Assembly (NCBI GenBank): GCA_964036045.1
Contig: OZ038389.1
Location: 40,045,717 to 40,109,716 of the forward strand
Source: Eutreptiella sp. 'Long Island Sound 2002'
Lineage: Eukaryota; Euglenozoa; Euglenophyceae; Eutreptiales; Eutreptiaceae
DNA length: 64,000 nt
Reading direction: 5' to 3'
The position numbers were made by a program, and so were the translations under genes. Shown in pieces: positions 44,055 through 54,929 of the stretch (within the stretch, counting starts at the first letter, position 1; every line of letters starts with the position of its first letter). A model generated the notes under the pieces. It saw nothing but the letters and a program-made list of their open reading frames with translations, did no database searches and had not been told where the DNA came from.

Positions 44055-47000
44055 CGGAGCCCCTGCAGCCAAGGGCCCCAGCTAGGGCGGTCGCAGGATG
44101 GTGACGTGGGAAGCGCCGAACCATCCCAGTCGGGAGTCGATAAGCACAAGGGGACTGCCGCGGGCGGAAGGCCCGGTCCGGCACCCAGTCGCGGAGGCGG
44201 GGTGAAGGCAAGTGAAGGCACGAACCCGAGCACCCGTCCGTCCTTCGCGACCAAGAATGTGTTTCATGTACTACAAGATCTTTCCGAGAGTATCGGAGGA
44301 TCACCCGGACCGCAGCTGGATGCTGCAGATGGGCAGCCTGAGCCCATTGTCCACGACCTGCACCAGTCGCTTGTTGAGCTTCTGGAACGGCCGGAGATCC
44401 TGAGTTTGCACGCCGTGCGCCGTGTCGGTCGCGAGCGGCAGTTGCATCTTAAGGTCCGTGCCTTATGCGGGGAAGTGGAAAAGGTTTTCGACGTGTTGGT
44501 CGACACGAAAGCTCAAGTCAGCTTGGTCAAGGCTGGCCTACTTCCACCAGAGTGTCTGACCGACAGTCGGAAACCTGTCAGGCTGAAGGTGGCGAACGGC
44601 CAGTACATGGTGGGAGGCACGAAGGAAGCGGCCATTGGGCTGCAGTTCGTGAACCATCGTGAGCTGAGCCGCCCAGACCTCGGCAAGGAAATTCTCCTGC
44701 ACGGTCGCTTCTACGAGGCCGAGATGGACTGGGACATGATCGTTGGGTACGACTTCATGATGGACACGGACTCCGGCGTCCTCCCGGCCCAGGCCTCCAT
44801 GACCCTGTACCAGGACGACCAACTCTCGTGGCTTTCGTCACCTGAGCACCATGTGGAATGCCAATGGATCCACCCCGAACTCAATCAGCTCGAAGTGGCC
44901 GCGCTGGACACTGAGCCAACTGGTCCTGCAAACCAGGAGTACGGCGTAAGGCCGGAAGTGGCGAGCCGAGTTGTCGCGGACTTGGGAGCTTCGGATCTGG
45001 CCCTGGATGCGTTCTCTTCAGGAACCTCCGCCCATCTGCGGGTGTGTGAGAAGTACTGGAGCGCACAGGACTCCGCGTGGAAGAAGCACTGGGGTCCGCA
45101 TCAGGGATTGATGTGGATCCATTGCCCCCGTTGGGGCATTCCAAGAGCGATAGCGAAGATTCGCAAGGACCGCTCCAAGGCAGTGCTGGTTGTTCCTATG
45201 GGATGCACCGAGGAGGAAAGTACCCGACATTGGGTAGCCTCATTGACCAACATGACCTTAGACAAGGTCGTCCTACCGACTGGAGAGAGTGTCTATCAGG
45301 ACGCTAAGGGACAGCCCATGCCACCCCAGAGATGGCCAACAGAATTCCACTATGTGGATGGGGGCCTTGATCAGGCCGACGCCACGGACTTCGTGTGTGT
45401 CAACCGCATCGTAGCGGAGCCTTGGAGGCAATGCTTTGCGGTTCCCCCTGTGGACATCGAAGTATCGGAATCGGAAGACCCCCTCACTGAAGAGGAGTGG
45501 GATCTGGTTCAGGGGTATATGGATCAGCCCTTTCACGACTGGGGAAACCAGCGTGAGGGCAAAGGCCAGGACAAAGCCTGGTGGGAAGTGGACTCGATTG
45601 TCTCTGGTTCCTATGACGGGAACACCTTCGTGCAGAGGGTGCTGGACCACCTATCCAGCCAGGACGAGCCAATCGGGGGTAACCCACCCACCTACGGCGA
45701 TCTATTCCGAGGCAAGACCGGAGATGGCCCTTTGGGCCACCTGGGAAGACCGCCTGAGCCGAATACGAGCGGAGTAGCTACCCCTCAAGTAAGCTCCGTG
45801 GTTCAAGTGCCCGGAAAAGCCAAGGCGGAGTCCGATGACTGCCCTAAGATGCAGGCATTGAGGGCCAGGCTGAAGCGGAAGTATGGTGATACCTTCTTCA
45901 GCGGTAAGCCTGTGTTTCCCCCACCGGTGCGTGGACCGTATGGCGAGGCCAAGATACGACTGAAGCAGGACCCCCGTGTGTATCGGCACCGGGAGTTTGC
46001 CCTGAGGGGCGAGAGGAAAGAGGCCATGGAGAAGATCCTCCGTGACTTCATCCAGAGAGGCTGGCTTGAGCCGTGCCACTCCGAGTGGCTCTCTCCCTGC
46101 TTCGTCGTCCCCAAGAAGGTTGCCGGTGAGTGGCGGCTCGTGGTCAACTACCGCGGCCTGAACGCCCAAACGCAGCATGATAGCTATACGCTTCCCCTCA
46201 TTGAGGACATGCTGCAAAAACAACACCGGCGGAGGATCTTCACGGTGATTGACCTGAAACATGGTTATCATCAGATGCCTCTCGCCGAGGAGTCCCGTGC
46301 CTGCACAGCCATGAGCACCCCACTTGGACCTCTCCAGTGGAAGGTGATGCCCATGGGCGTTACCAACGGCAATGCGGCTTTTCAGCGGATGCTGGAGAAC
46401 TTGCTTGAGCTGGTGCGCGACTGTGCGGACCCCTTCGTGGACGACGTGATCATCGCGTCCGGGGACCCCAGCATGAGCTACGAGGAGCTCCTGGAGGCAC
46501 ATGAGAGGGACGTCACTCGAGTGCTGGACCTTCTGGTTCGGCACAAACTCACGGGCAGCAGTGACAAGGCCACCATTGCGGTAAGCGAGGTGGTCTTCGC
46601 TGGCCACGTAGTCGGGAACGGGCAGCGAAAGCCCATACCTGGCAAGGTGGCTGCGATTGAGCACTGGGAAAAGCCCAAGACGGTCTCTGAGCTACGGGCG
46701 TATCTGGGGTTCTGCAACTACTACTCGGGGTATATCAAAATGTATGCCGAGTATGCAGCCCCCATGACGACCATGCTCAAGGGCAACCGAGAGGAGACCA
46801 AGAAGGGGTCCAAGAAGGCTCTGGTCTGGACAGCTGAGTCCGACCGTGCCTTTGAGGGGATGAAGCAGGCGCTGCTATCCGCAGTGGGTCTGCACCTCGT
46901 GGATCCCGACCGAGGGTTCGTCCTGCGCACCGACGCTTCCGACTACGCCATTGGCGCTGTGTTGGAGCAAGTGCTTGACGACGGGAGGCACGTGCCCGTG

Positions 47001-47489
47001 GCCTTCTGGAGCCGAGTCCTGGCGGAAGGCCAGAGACGGACGTGGACGCCCCGTGAAAAGGAGGCGTATGCCATCGTCATGGCTCTCAGGAAATGGGCTG
47101 GGTACATAGCCCTCCATCCCGTCACCGTCTGCACCCACCATCAGAGTCTGCAGTCGTGGCACAAGGAGCACGTGGACACCCCCTCAGGTCCCGCCTCCCG
47201 ACGGGCAAGATGGCATGAGACCTTGGCCAACTTCGACCTCACGGTTGTGTATATTCCTCGAAAGGATAACACCGTGGCGGACTGTCTCAGTAGGTGGGCC
47301 TATCCCGCCAGCAAGGGCATGACGGATATCTCTGCCCATGGCGATGAGGCTGAGACCGCTGAAGCCAAGAGGATCATCGAAATGGAGCGCCTGATGGAGG
47401 AGGAGGGTGCTAAATGCTTCGTTGTCATGGCTGCGAATGCCCCCCCCCGCGTCGAGGGTGAGCAGAGCGGTCAGAGTACTCGCCCCTGA
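44055..47489 (+). CDS. Pol part 1 of element A: protease, methyltransferase-like segment, reverse transcriptase, RNase H
   Basis: Open in the Gag frame from the codon after TAG (TAG CGG), so read-through is the simplest route to Gag-Pol. A retropepsin-like region has LVDTKAQVSLV (DTK at 44502-44510 where DTG or DSG is expected). A segment at about 44950-45370 (LALDAFSSGTSAH, MWIHCPRWG, KAVLVVPMG) matches the NPPF-containing segment of element C but has CPRW (45123-45134). Reverse transcriptase follows: WRLVVNYRGLNAQ, FTVIDLKHGYHQMPL, FVDD at 46434-46445. RNase H has LRTDASDYAIG and REKEAYAI, but CTHHQSLQSW has His (47136-47138) where TDHKSL carries a catalytic Asp. Nine C at 47440-47448 put the integrase in another frame, and this frame stops at 47489. 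Confidence 0.88.
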   Translation, partial: RSPCSQGPQLGRSQDGDVGSAEPSQSGVDKHKGTAAGGRPGPAPSRGGGVKASEGTNPSTRPSFATKNVFHVLQDLSESIGGSPGPQLDAADGQPEPIVHDLHQSLVELLERPEILSLHAVRRVGRERQLHLKVRALCGEVEKVFDVLVDTKAQVSLVKAGLLPPECLTDSRKPVRLKVANGQYMVGGTKEAAIGLQFVNHRELSRPDLGKEILLHGRFYEAEMDWDMIVGYDFMMDTDSGVLPAQASMTLYQDDQLSWLSSPEHHVECQWIHPELNQLEVAALDTEPTGPANQEYGVRPEVASRVVADLGASDLALDAFSSGTSAHLRVCEKYWSAQDSAWKKHWGPHQGLMWIHCPRWGIPRAIAKIRKDRSKAVLVVPMGCTEEESTRHWVASLTNMTLDKVVLPTGESVYQDAKGQPMPPQRWPTEFHYVDGGLDQADATDFVCVNRIVAEPWRQCFAVPPVDIEVSESEDPLTEEEWDLVQGYMDQPFHDWGNQREGKGQDKAWWEVDSIVSGSYDGNTFVQRVLDHLSSQDEPIGGNPPTYGDLFRGKTGDGPLGHLGRPPEPNTSGVATPQVSSVVQVPGKAKAESDDCPKMQALRARLKRKYGDTFFSGKPVFPPPVRGPYGEAKIRLKQDPRVYRHREFALRGERKEAMEKILRDFIQRGWLEPCHSEWLSPCFVVPKKVAGEWRLVVNYRGLNAQTQHDSYTLPLIEDMLQKQHRRRIFTVIDLKHGYHQMPLAEESRACTAMSTPLGPLQWKVMPMGVTNGNAAFQRMLENLLELVRDCADPFVDDVIIASGDPSMSYEELLEAHERDVTRVLDLLVRHKLTGSSDKATIAVSEVVFAGHVVGNGQRKPIPGKVAAIEHWEKPKTVSELRAYLGFCNYYSGYIKMYAEYAAPMTTMLKGNREETKKGSKKALVWTAESDRAFEGMKQALLSAVGLHLVDPDRGFVLRTDASDYAIGAVLEQVLDDGRHVPVAFWSRVLAEGQRRTWTPREKEAYAIVMALRKWAGYIALHPVTVCTHHQSLQSWHKEHVDTPSGPASRRARWHETLANFDLTVVYIPRKDNTVADCLSRWAYPASKGMTDISAHGDEAETAEAKRIIEMERLMEEEGAKCFVVMAANAPPRVEGEQSGQSTRP

Positions 47490-49038
47490 GGGAGCTGAGT
47501 CCGACAAGCACCTCTTCCCGGAGTCTTGCCTCCAGGACGACTGGACCGACGATTACGCCAAGTCTGAGGCCTTTGCGGCCGAGTATAGGGCTGTGACCGA
47601 CCCTGATGACGGGCAGAAGTGGCCAAAGGGGCTGACTGAGGAAGATGGCAAGCTCTATCGGAATGGTAAGCTGCTAGTACCAGAGTCCCGGGTGCTCGAG
47701 CTGTGTGAAGCTTGGCACCACCACATGCTGCACCCAGGGGTCAAGAAGCAAGCTCTTGACATGCAGCGTCGGTTCGAGATCGACCATATCGTTCTCTACA
47801 CCGCCATCAAGAAGGTCAGGAAGGGTTGCTCGGTCTGTCAGGCCTGCAATCCCGATAACCGGAACGTCAAGGGGGAAGCCCAATGGACCCCGGTTCCTGA
47901 CCAGCCCATGGAGAGCGTGGCCATGGACGTCTTCTCCATGCCCGAAGTGCACATTGGCAAGGAGACCTTTGACTGTGTGGTTCTCTGTGTGGACCGCCAC
48001 AGCGGCTACGTTGTAGCCGTTCCGGCACGCAAAAAGGGGTTGCTTGCCAAGGAAGTGGCAGTCATGATGATTCGTCATTGGCTGACCGTCTTTGACATCC
48101 CCCGCACCATTTGCAGTGACCGAGGGCCCCAGTTTACTGGTGGCTGGTTCAAGGCTATGTGTTCCCTCATGGGAATACGTCATGCCAAGAGCGTCGCCTA
48201 TCTCAGTCGGTCTAACGGCCGTGCTGAAGTGGCTGGACGGCAGCTGTTCGAGAAGCTGCGCAAGATCCACATCACCAATCCACGGCGGAACTGGTTTGAG
48301 GAGATGTGGCCTGCTCTGAAGGCCCATCATGACACCCCCACTCCGGGCGGTTTGTCCCCTCACCAGATTCTGTTTGGCAGGGACCCCCTGGGTAGGGGAC
48401 TTCCCTTGTCAGGTGATGGCATGGCTATGGATGCCAAGGAATTCTTCGCGCGGCAAGAGCAAACGGCGCGGGACATCCGCCAGCAGCTCGAGAAGGAGCA
48501 TGCTGAGCGTCAGAAGTCCGCCCCGAGCTCGACAGCGCAGAAGTTCAGGGTGGGAGACCCGGTGTGGGTGATCAGACCCCGCCCTATGGGCACCCACCGC
48601 ACCAAGACCTGGTTCACACCCGGCGAGGTGGTCCGCAGGATTGGTGAGGACACCTACCGCATCAAGGTGGGTCACGGACAGTTCCGGGAGCGCCACGAGA
48701 GTCAACTCCGTGTGCGGGAACCCGACCTCCGTGGCCAACATGTGTCCCTGAGCTACGCCGCACATGAGGCTGATTCGGACGACGACTATGCTGAGCAGGA
48801 CGACTATACAGTCGAGAAGATCCTGGCTCAGCGTCCGAAAGCCTCGGCACCAGGAGGTCTGGAGTTCAAGGTTCGTTGGCGAGGCTATGGGCCGTCCCAC
48901 GACACCTGGGAACCCGTCTCCTCGTTCGTGCCGCGGGTCAATACTCCCTTCATGGAGTACATCTGCAAGCACAAGACCAAGATCCACGTTTCGGACTTGG
49001 CAGCACTCACCTGGGCGATTGTAGCCAGGGCTGCCTGA
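47449..49038 (+). CDS. Pol part 2 of element A: integrase with chromodomain
   Basis: Continues Pol in the +1 frame after the C-run; with eight C instead of nine the two parts would be one protein. The zinc-binding part has HHHMLHPG and CSVCQAC. The catalytic core has MDVFSMP, CSDRGPQFTG and SNGRAEVAG, giving D, D and E of the DDE triad. A GPY/F-like barrel (RVGDPVWVIRP) is followed by an acidic linker and a chromodomain at about 48800-48975 (DYTVEKILAQ, FKVRWRGYG, TWEP). It joins element cDNA to chromosomal DNA. It ends in TGA 49036-49038. The last 294 residues correspond to copy 1. Confidence 0.92.
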   Translation, partial: ASRVSRAVRVLAPEGAESDKHLFPESCLQDDWTDDYAKSEAFAAEYRAVTDPDDGQKWPKGLTEEDGKLYRNGKLLVPESRVLELCEAWHHHMLHPGVKKQALDMQRRFEIDHIVLYTAIKKVRKGCSVCQACNPDNRNVKGEAQWTPVPDQPMESVAMDVFSMPEVHIGKETFDCVVLCVDRHSGYVVAVPARKKGLLAKEVAVMMIRHWLTVFDIPRTICSDRGPQFTGGWFKAMCSLMGIRHAKSVAYLSRSNGRAEVAGRQLFEKLRKIHITNPRRNWFEEMWPALKAHHDTPTPGGLSPHQILFGRDPLGRGLPLSGDGMAMDAKEFFARQEQTARDIRQQLEKEHAERQKSAPSSTAQKFRVGDPVWVIRPRPMGTHRTKTWFTPGEVVRRIGEDTYRIKVGHGQFRERHESQLRVREPDLRGQHVSLSYAAHEADSDDDYAEQDDYTVEKILAQRPKASAPGGLEFKVRWRGYGPSHDTWEPVSSFVPRVNTPFMEYICKHKTKIHVSDLAALTWAIVARAA

Positions 49039-50528
49039 TCAGCGCCCTGAGCTCTCCCCTGATGTGTTTTCAGCGCTTGTGAGGTCGACGGATCGTCCCT
49101 TACTTGCTTGCTCTCTTACATCTTCCGGTGACCTGCCATCAGAGTGGCCACATACCCCCCCCTGCTGAATCCAGAGGAGGATGGCCCCTCTCTTCTTCTA
49201 TTCGTCACTCCCCCCCCTGCTGAATCCTTGGGAAACCAGGTAGGGCGACTGACCTTCATATCTTTGAGGTCTTGGGGCCTTGAAGCCCATAGGACGTTGC
49301 GCAACGGATGCCGCTGTCATCGGCATTGCGAATTTTTGGTGTGTGGTCTGGTTCCGTGGCACTTGCGGAATCCAGACCAGTCGACGTGTGTCAGCTGACT
49401 ATATATGGCCTGAACTCAGGCGTTTTCCTGTCCACCCTCCTGCATACGCCTTATCCTGACCGTGGCGTGGTTTGGCGCTTTGTCCAGAGTGTGTTTACAC
49501 GCCTATTTACCACGCTTATTGCTTGTCTTTCTGTTCCACGGGATATGTGCATTGTATGTTGCGATTGTCAGCCCATCACCAACGGATGGACTGTCTTTTC
49601 CCCCTTGTGGGACTGCGAATCGGATTACAGGGGCGCCCTGAGTCGCCGTTTACATGTTCTTACATATGGTCCAGCCTGGACCAGTACCTCAGTACATATT
49701 CTTCTGTTTGAGTGCCCGTGATACCGTGTTGCCCTATTCGCTGTGATGTGGAGATCCTGATGGCGCCAGGCGGGAAGCCCAGTTGCCTGACTACACTCCC
49801 AGCGGTCCGCCACTGTCAGTCCCAGTGTGAGCCTACCGATTCGCAGACGCACTTGCATTCGGATGGCGGCCTCCGGTGCTCCTGACCTCGGTCAGTCTGC
49901 CTGGGAAACTGGTGGTTTGAGGAGTCGACGCCTCCGCCCACACTGCATGAGGACTCCCTCATGTATGGCCTTCGTGGTAATAGGGCGAGGGAAAAGACGG
50001 CCTTGATGCCTGATCCCTTCAGGAGGAGCTCCCTTAAGATCCCTTAAGGAGTTCGGCTGTATCACTCTGGACTCGCGTCGTATGGATATGGACATGGTGC
50101 GCCCGAGGAAGGGCCCGTGGGGACTCTCCCCAGTCGGCGGGCCTTGGGAAGCTTGGGGTAGCCTGATGGATCTTTGTGGTCGCTCTCGACCTGTGGGACC
50201 ACCTCGGTCGTCGTGTGTCGCCTATGTTGGCCGTGTATGCCACTGCCACTGTGGTGGTGACCGTAGCAGCCGGCACCCTGTGCGCCTGGTATGGGTTAAC
50301 GGGTCCTTTGGATGACGAACAATCGCCGCCAGGACCCGGGACTTGATACTTGATACCATACATGCGCTACGAGCTTGTACAGCATCATACCTATCTTACT
50401 GTGGGATTAGGGCAGCCTACCCTGAGTCAGCCTGGAGTGAGGATGTGACACTCCCCCCCTTCAGGAAGTGGTCCTGGGTACCCGCTGCCATGCGTGGGTG
50501 TTATCGAGCCCCCCCCAGGGTTTGCTCT
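49039..50528 (+). other. 3' noncoding region of element A
   Basis: About 1.49 kb between pol and the purine tract, collinear with copy 1. No conserved reading frame is visible. Confidence 0.75.
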
Positions 50529-50539
50529 AAGGAGGGGGG
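50529..50539 (+). promoter_or_regulatory. Polypurine tract of element A
   Basis: AAGGAGGGGGG directly before the 3' LTR. Confidence 0.9.
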
Positions 50540-53500
50540 TGAAGCGGTACCCAGAACCCCATGTCTAGGGCAGGGCATACAACCGGTCTCCGGTCCACTA
50601 ACCCCATGTACGGAAGGGAAGACCGGTCTCCGGTCCACTAACCCCATGTACGGAAGGCGCCCATTGACGCCCGGTGCGAGCCCGGCGGGAGCGTGTTCCG
50701 TGCCGTAAAGCCCCGCATCGGCAACCGATGCACCGCCAGCGGAGATTTGTGTATCAGAAGATCAGGAATCAACAGGGTTTTATTTTCATATTTTTTCCGT
50801 CAACTTTTACGCTTCCGTTCTGATATTCACTGTTTTGACTGCTGGCGGTTGGATCGCGACTTTACCGTACCCGCCAGTTTAACTGTTTATAATGGAAATT
50901 TTAACGCTATCTGTGACGAAGGCTCCAAAGTCGTCAGGAAGTGCATGGATGCTTCCGCAATTTTCACATCTTACACTCGCAACCTTAATCCGAATTTTTC
51001 AGGATGTCGAAATCGGATTTTCGACTTCGACATCCCCGCACTTGATTTGACCTCTTTCGAGTGGACCTACGTGCTTCCCTATGCACGAATCAACTTTCCT
51101 TTTACCCTGCCCTCCATTTGTCTCAAAGATATGGGCAGAACAAAGTTGATTCGTGAGGCCACTTGTGAAGGTCATATCTCGTGTTGCTTGCGAGGATTGA
51201 CAATAAGGAAACGTGGGATGTATTCACAATACTCCCGACGTAATTTAGGAAGCTTTATATGCCTTGCGTTTCCACACGTGCGCGCTAGTGTAATGGATCA
51301 TGGTCAATAGGGTAGAGTTTGCGTTACAACTCTTTGGCCATGATATTGCGTGCGTTAAGATAACTTTCGAGTGTAGCGCGCAAGTGTTGGTGTTGCATAG
51401 GAACTCTCCTTGAGTTCCTATGAGCGATTGACACAAGGTTATGCCCTTGGAGGGGCATGACATATCGTGGGGGGAGCTACCTTTTTGGGCAATATGGAGT
51501 ATGTGCCATGTGTTGTATTGCGTGCCCATTTGGCGGGTTTGGCTAAGAGCGATGGCCCTGCCAATGGATCTCATATTGTGCAAGCCCCTTCTCCATACTC
51601 CCCACGATCAATTGCAAGCCTAACCTTCGGGAAGGGAAGCTTGTGTGGTGATCCCGAAGCGATGCGTTGGGAGCAAGGTGTGTGTTTTGCAATTTTCCAT
51701 AATTTCATGTGCCCACTTGGGAAGTAGCGCTCGTGACCTTTCAAGGCGCCCCAAGTGGAGCACATATGTGGAACCGAAGGTCATTGGTGTCAAGTCATTG
51801 TGTTTAGAAGGATTAGTTGATTGCACGATCCAAGCCGAAGTTATTATGATATAATTGTGCGCCTTTCGAGGCACTTTTGGGTGTTGTTTCGCTAATTTTG
51901 CTGTTTTTGGCCCGTCATGATGTCAAGTGGCGACCGTGTATCTCAACTTTGCGCTCAATTGACATCATGACCCAAGTATGTTATGAGGGTACATACTTCG
52001 GTGCCCAACATATCTTGGACCCGGCGAATAACTCCTCTTGGGCTTGGCACACCGTGGCCGCCATGTTGGCGATTTGGAACTATCCCAAATCATGGGCTCA
52101 CTTGGCGACCCTGCCATTCCCAATACCCGAGGAGTTGGGCGACGCCCAAAAGATATGTTGGACCAATATGACTTGATACCAATCCTATGGCACACTCCGG
52201 TCCAAGTGGGGCATGTACCTCATTTGCCCCAACCATGAGTGTGCGCATTTTTGGCCATTTTGAGCAATTATGCACTTTTGCTGCCCGCCGTGCACTATGT
52301 TCTAACCCTCGTGCACGCCGGACGCATGGACCAATGGACCATATATGTCATGGGTGATATGAATATTGGTCCTCATGGTTCACACACCACGTGGGCGAAG
52401 CGGAGCAACCTTCGTTAAGGCGCTAGCCCAAAATGAATGTGGACAATTTTACCATTTTGGCATTTGTGGACCCAATTGGGATCGTCACCACGCCAAGTGG
52501 CATGGAGATCTTTGAGAGCCAATAGCATGGGAGTCTCCGTTGGACTCTGGGTGGATCGCGCGTGGAATGGCGGATCTGATCTCCAAGCCGGCGTGGAGAT
52601 ATACTATTGGGAGCACCCCGAATTTTGGCTCATTTCGAGCAGCCAAAATGACCCCATTTTGGGACCCCAATTTCCCCCTTCCGTGTGGTCAATTGGCGGC
52701 CCCATATCTCTATGCCCACAGGGAGCCTGGACCTAAATTCAAGTTGTACACTCAGATATAAGTCCCAGGTCCTGCCTCCTACCCTGTGAGCCATTGGCCT
52801 TACCTTGGCCGGGCGAGCCACGCGTGGGAATGACGCCAATTTTGGTGATTTTGGCATCATGACCCCACTTGACGAACAGGTGGTGCCCTGATGCTGGGAC
52901 CTCAGAGGGAACCAGGTTGAGTGAGGGCTCCAGGGAGTTCGTATGCGAAGGGCATAGGGTCAGTTGCCTCGTCCCTACCTCTGGCGGGTCCGGACGAGGG
53001 GTCAATTTTGGAGTTTTTCAAGCTAATATCAGTTTGGGCTGAAACAGCCCATTTTCAGCTACCAACTCCTAGGTGATGATGGCGGGGCCATATCTCTGAC
53101 TCAGAGGGGAGTTGGGACCTGCCGTTAAGGGAGCATAGGGAGCCACTGTCGGTTGGCCTTGGAGCCCATTGGTTCCCAGGAACTCGCCTGTGGCTGTGCG
53201 AAACACCTCCCCCTTTGGCAGGGTTTCAGGGTCCGGACTGACCAGGGCATGGGTTGTGTTTGAGCCCCCGCCCCCACCAGCCACTGAGAGGGTCGGACCT
53301 GGGATTGGGATATGAGTTGGGACTGAGTGTCTATTGTCCCTTGATGCCCTTACCCCAGTCAAGTCTTAACCCCATGTGTACATATCCTGATGTGTTGCTG
53401 TACATACTTTCGTTCCCTTGTTGCAGAGTGGCAAGGATCCTGAAACGCTTTGTCACATGACACGAGCGTATTGATGCCCTTGTGAGCGTAGTGCTTTGCC

Positions 53501-53563
53501 TGCCTGCTCACCTGTGCGTGTCACCGCAGCGTCCCGTGGCCTGCCCCCCACGGGAACGCGTCA
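50540..53563 (+). repeat. 3' LTR of element A (3024 bp)
   Basis: Same length as the 5' LTR, with scattered substitutions only (for example TTTATTCG versus TTGATTCG near 51147). Ends CGCGTCA and is followed by the duplication GTGA. Confidence 0.96.
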
Positions 53564-53567
53564 GTGA
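53564..53567. other. Target-site duplication of element A, right copy
   Basis: GTGA, matching 36307-36310. Confidence 0.85.
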
Positions 53568-54409
53568 AGGGTTCAGAATTTGATCCAAGGGAAAGTATGC
53601 GGCATCCGTTGTTGGCACAAACCCGGGGTTGGGCCAACATTGCATGCCCATGGACAAAGGGACTTGTGAGCCTTGTGTGTATAAGTATGGATGCGGGATG
53701 GGAATTTGACTACTTGGAGTGGCTTGAGAGTAGGGGAGGGTTGGGGGTTGCAATGATTGGGTGCTAGACGTAGCTTGGGAGGAGTGCACACCCTGAGACA
53801 AAAGGGCAATACCGGAGGGTGGTGGAGCCGGAAGGGGGGGTGTGAATGGGGAAGGGGGGGGCACCCTGCGAAGCATAACTACATCATCACTCCCCTCTTG
53901 ATGAATCGGTTGGTTAGCAAAAGGCATTGGGCGGTAAGCGGGGACGAAGGGGGGTACAAACGGGGGGGTGACGTACACTTGTGGTGGGGGTACGGAGGGG
54001 GGTGGGACGTCGGGCTCCGCGGTGTGTTTCTTTTTCTTCTTTCCGCCGGTAGCCATCTCCGATGCCTTTCGTTTTTGTGCTTTGGTGGGTGGCTTTGCTG
54101 GATTGTCCGCTTTAAGGTCACCCAACGGTTTCCTTTGCGTGTCAATCCACGTCTGCAAAGTAAATCTAGCATCTTCAAAGCGTTCTTGCGAAACAAGCGC
54201 CACATCCACAAACTCCCTAGCCAAGGCACTCAATTGGAACCGGTTCCTTAGTCTTTGGACCTCCCCTTGGCGCATTAGTAGTGCCGCCTCACCCTCCCCC
54301 TCGGGAACGATGCCTTCCACACTCGGTGCCTCCACGGGACAAGGACGGACACGCTCATGGTTGTGGTAAAGCTTCCCAACCACGTTCCGGGACATAAGCT
54401 CCAACTCCT
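53564..54409 (-). pseudogene. Gene Y: unknown Pro-rich protein with nuclear-type basic stretches, interrupted by element A
   Basis: A minus-strand exon, probably starting after the acceptor TTCTTTAG at about 54410 (upstream in-frame stop beyond it). It encodes a helical part (EALL-type text, VQRLRNRFQLSALAREFVDV, ERFEDARFTLQTWIDTQ), a basic stretch (KAQKRKASEMATGGKKKKK) and then about 150 residues rich in Pro, Ser, Gln and Thr. At 53564 element A enters. Because the frame stays open into the LTR, the mutant reading adds 18 LTR-encoded residues (LTRSRGGQATGRCGDTHR) and stops at 53508. The original end lies at 36310-36242. Upstream exons were not identified. The family is unknown. Confidence 0.7.
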
Positions 54410-54929
54410 CTAAAGAAGGTCCCTACCAGGACCGGCCCCCGCTGTGCCCCTTCCGCCTGTTACCCCTGCTGATTTACTCCGGATCAACGATTGCATTCCT
54501 CAAATTCCAGGGTCCAAAATCCAAAAATATAGAAATAAAATCCTGCTTCAACCCTGAACAGCAACCAGATCCCACAAATACAGCAATAACCCGATACACA
54601 ATCCAATCCACACTGCGGGCTTCTGTTCAGCACACCGGTCGTCTCACGGTGGCGGGCATGTACAAGAATTGCACCAAAGAGGAAAGCCCTGAAATTGGCA
54701 TATGAACACAAATAAAGCAAAGTTGGGGAAAGATGGAAACGTACACAATCACAGCCATAGACCCCTCATTCCCTGGACTCAAGACCTTCCCTTGACTCAC
54801 CAACATGATGTACTGAACCCAGTCCAATACGATGGCTAAATGCCATGAGTCAAAAGTCACTACACAAACCCCAAAAATGTGTTCACTCCCAAGCCTATAA
54901 ATCCTAGCCCAATAGGGGAGGTGGCGTGT
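54410..54929. other. No assignable feature
   Basis: AT-richer sequence upstream of the gene Y exon. It may hold a Y intron. A minus frame at 54720-54484 has no recognisable domain. Confidence 0.4.

Larger units (their letters stand above)
36311..53563 (+). mobile_element. Ty3/gypsy chromovirus with giant LTRs (element A, 17,253 bp, complete)
   Basis: Both LTRs are exactly 3024 bp (36311-39334 and 50540-53563) and nearly identical. Between them are a self-priming primer site, a GC-rich leader, a very large Gag, an amber codon, Pol with protease, methyltransferase-like segment, reverse transcriptase, RNase H and integrase with chromodomain, a 1.5-kb tail and a purine tract. The target duplication is GTGA. 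The element lies inside gene Y in opposite orientation. A one-base homopolymer shift at 47440-47448 and altered catalytic residues suggest this copy is no longer fully active. Confidence 0.96.

Noticed and set aside
39795-44072. Long antisense frames opposite Gag (for example 40844-39795 and 44072-42783)
   Set aside because: GC-rich shadow frames of the real gene; Pro/Arg-rich text without domains.
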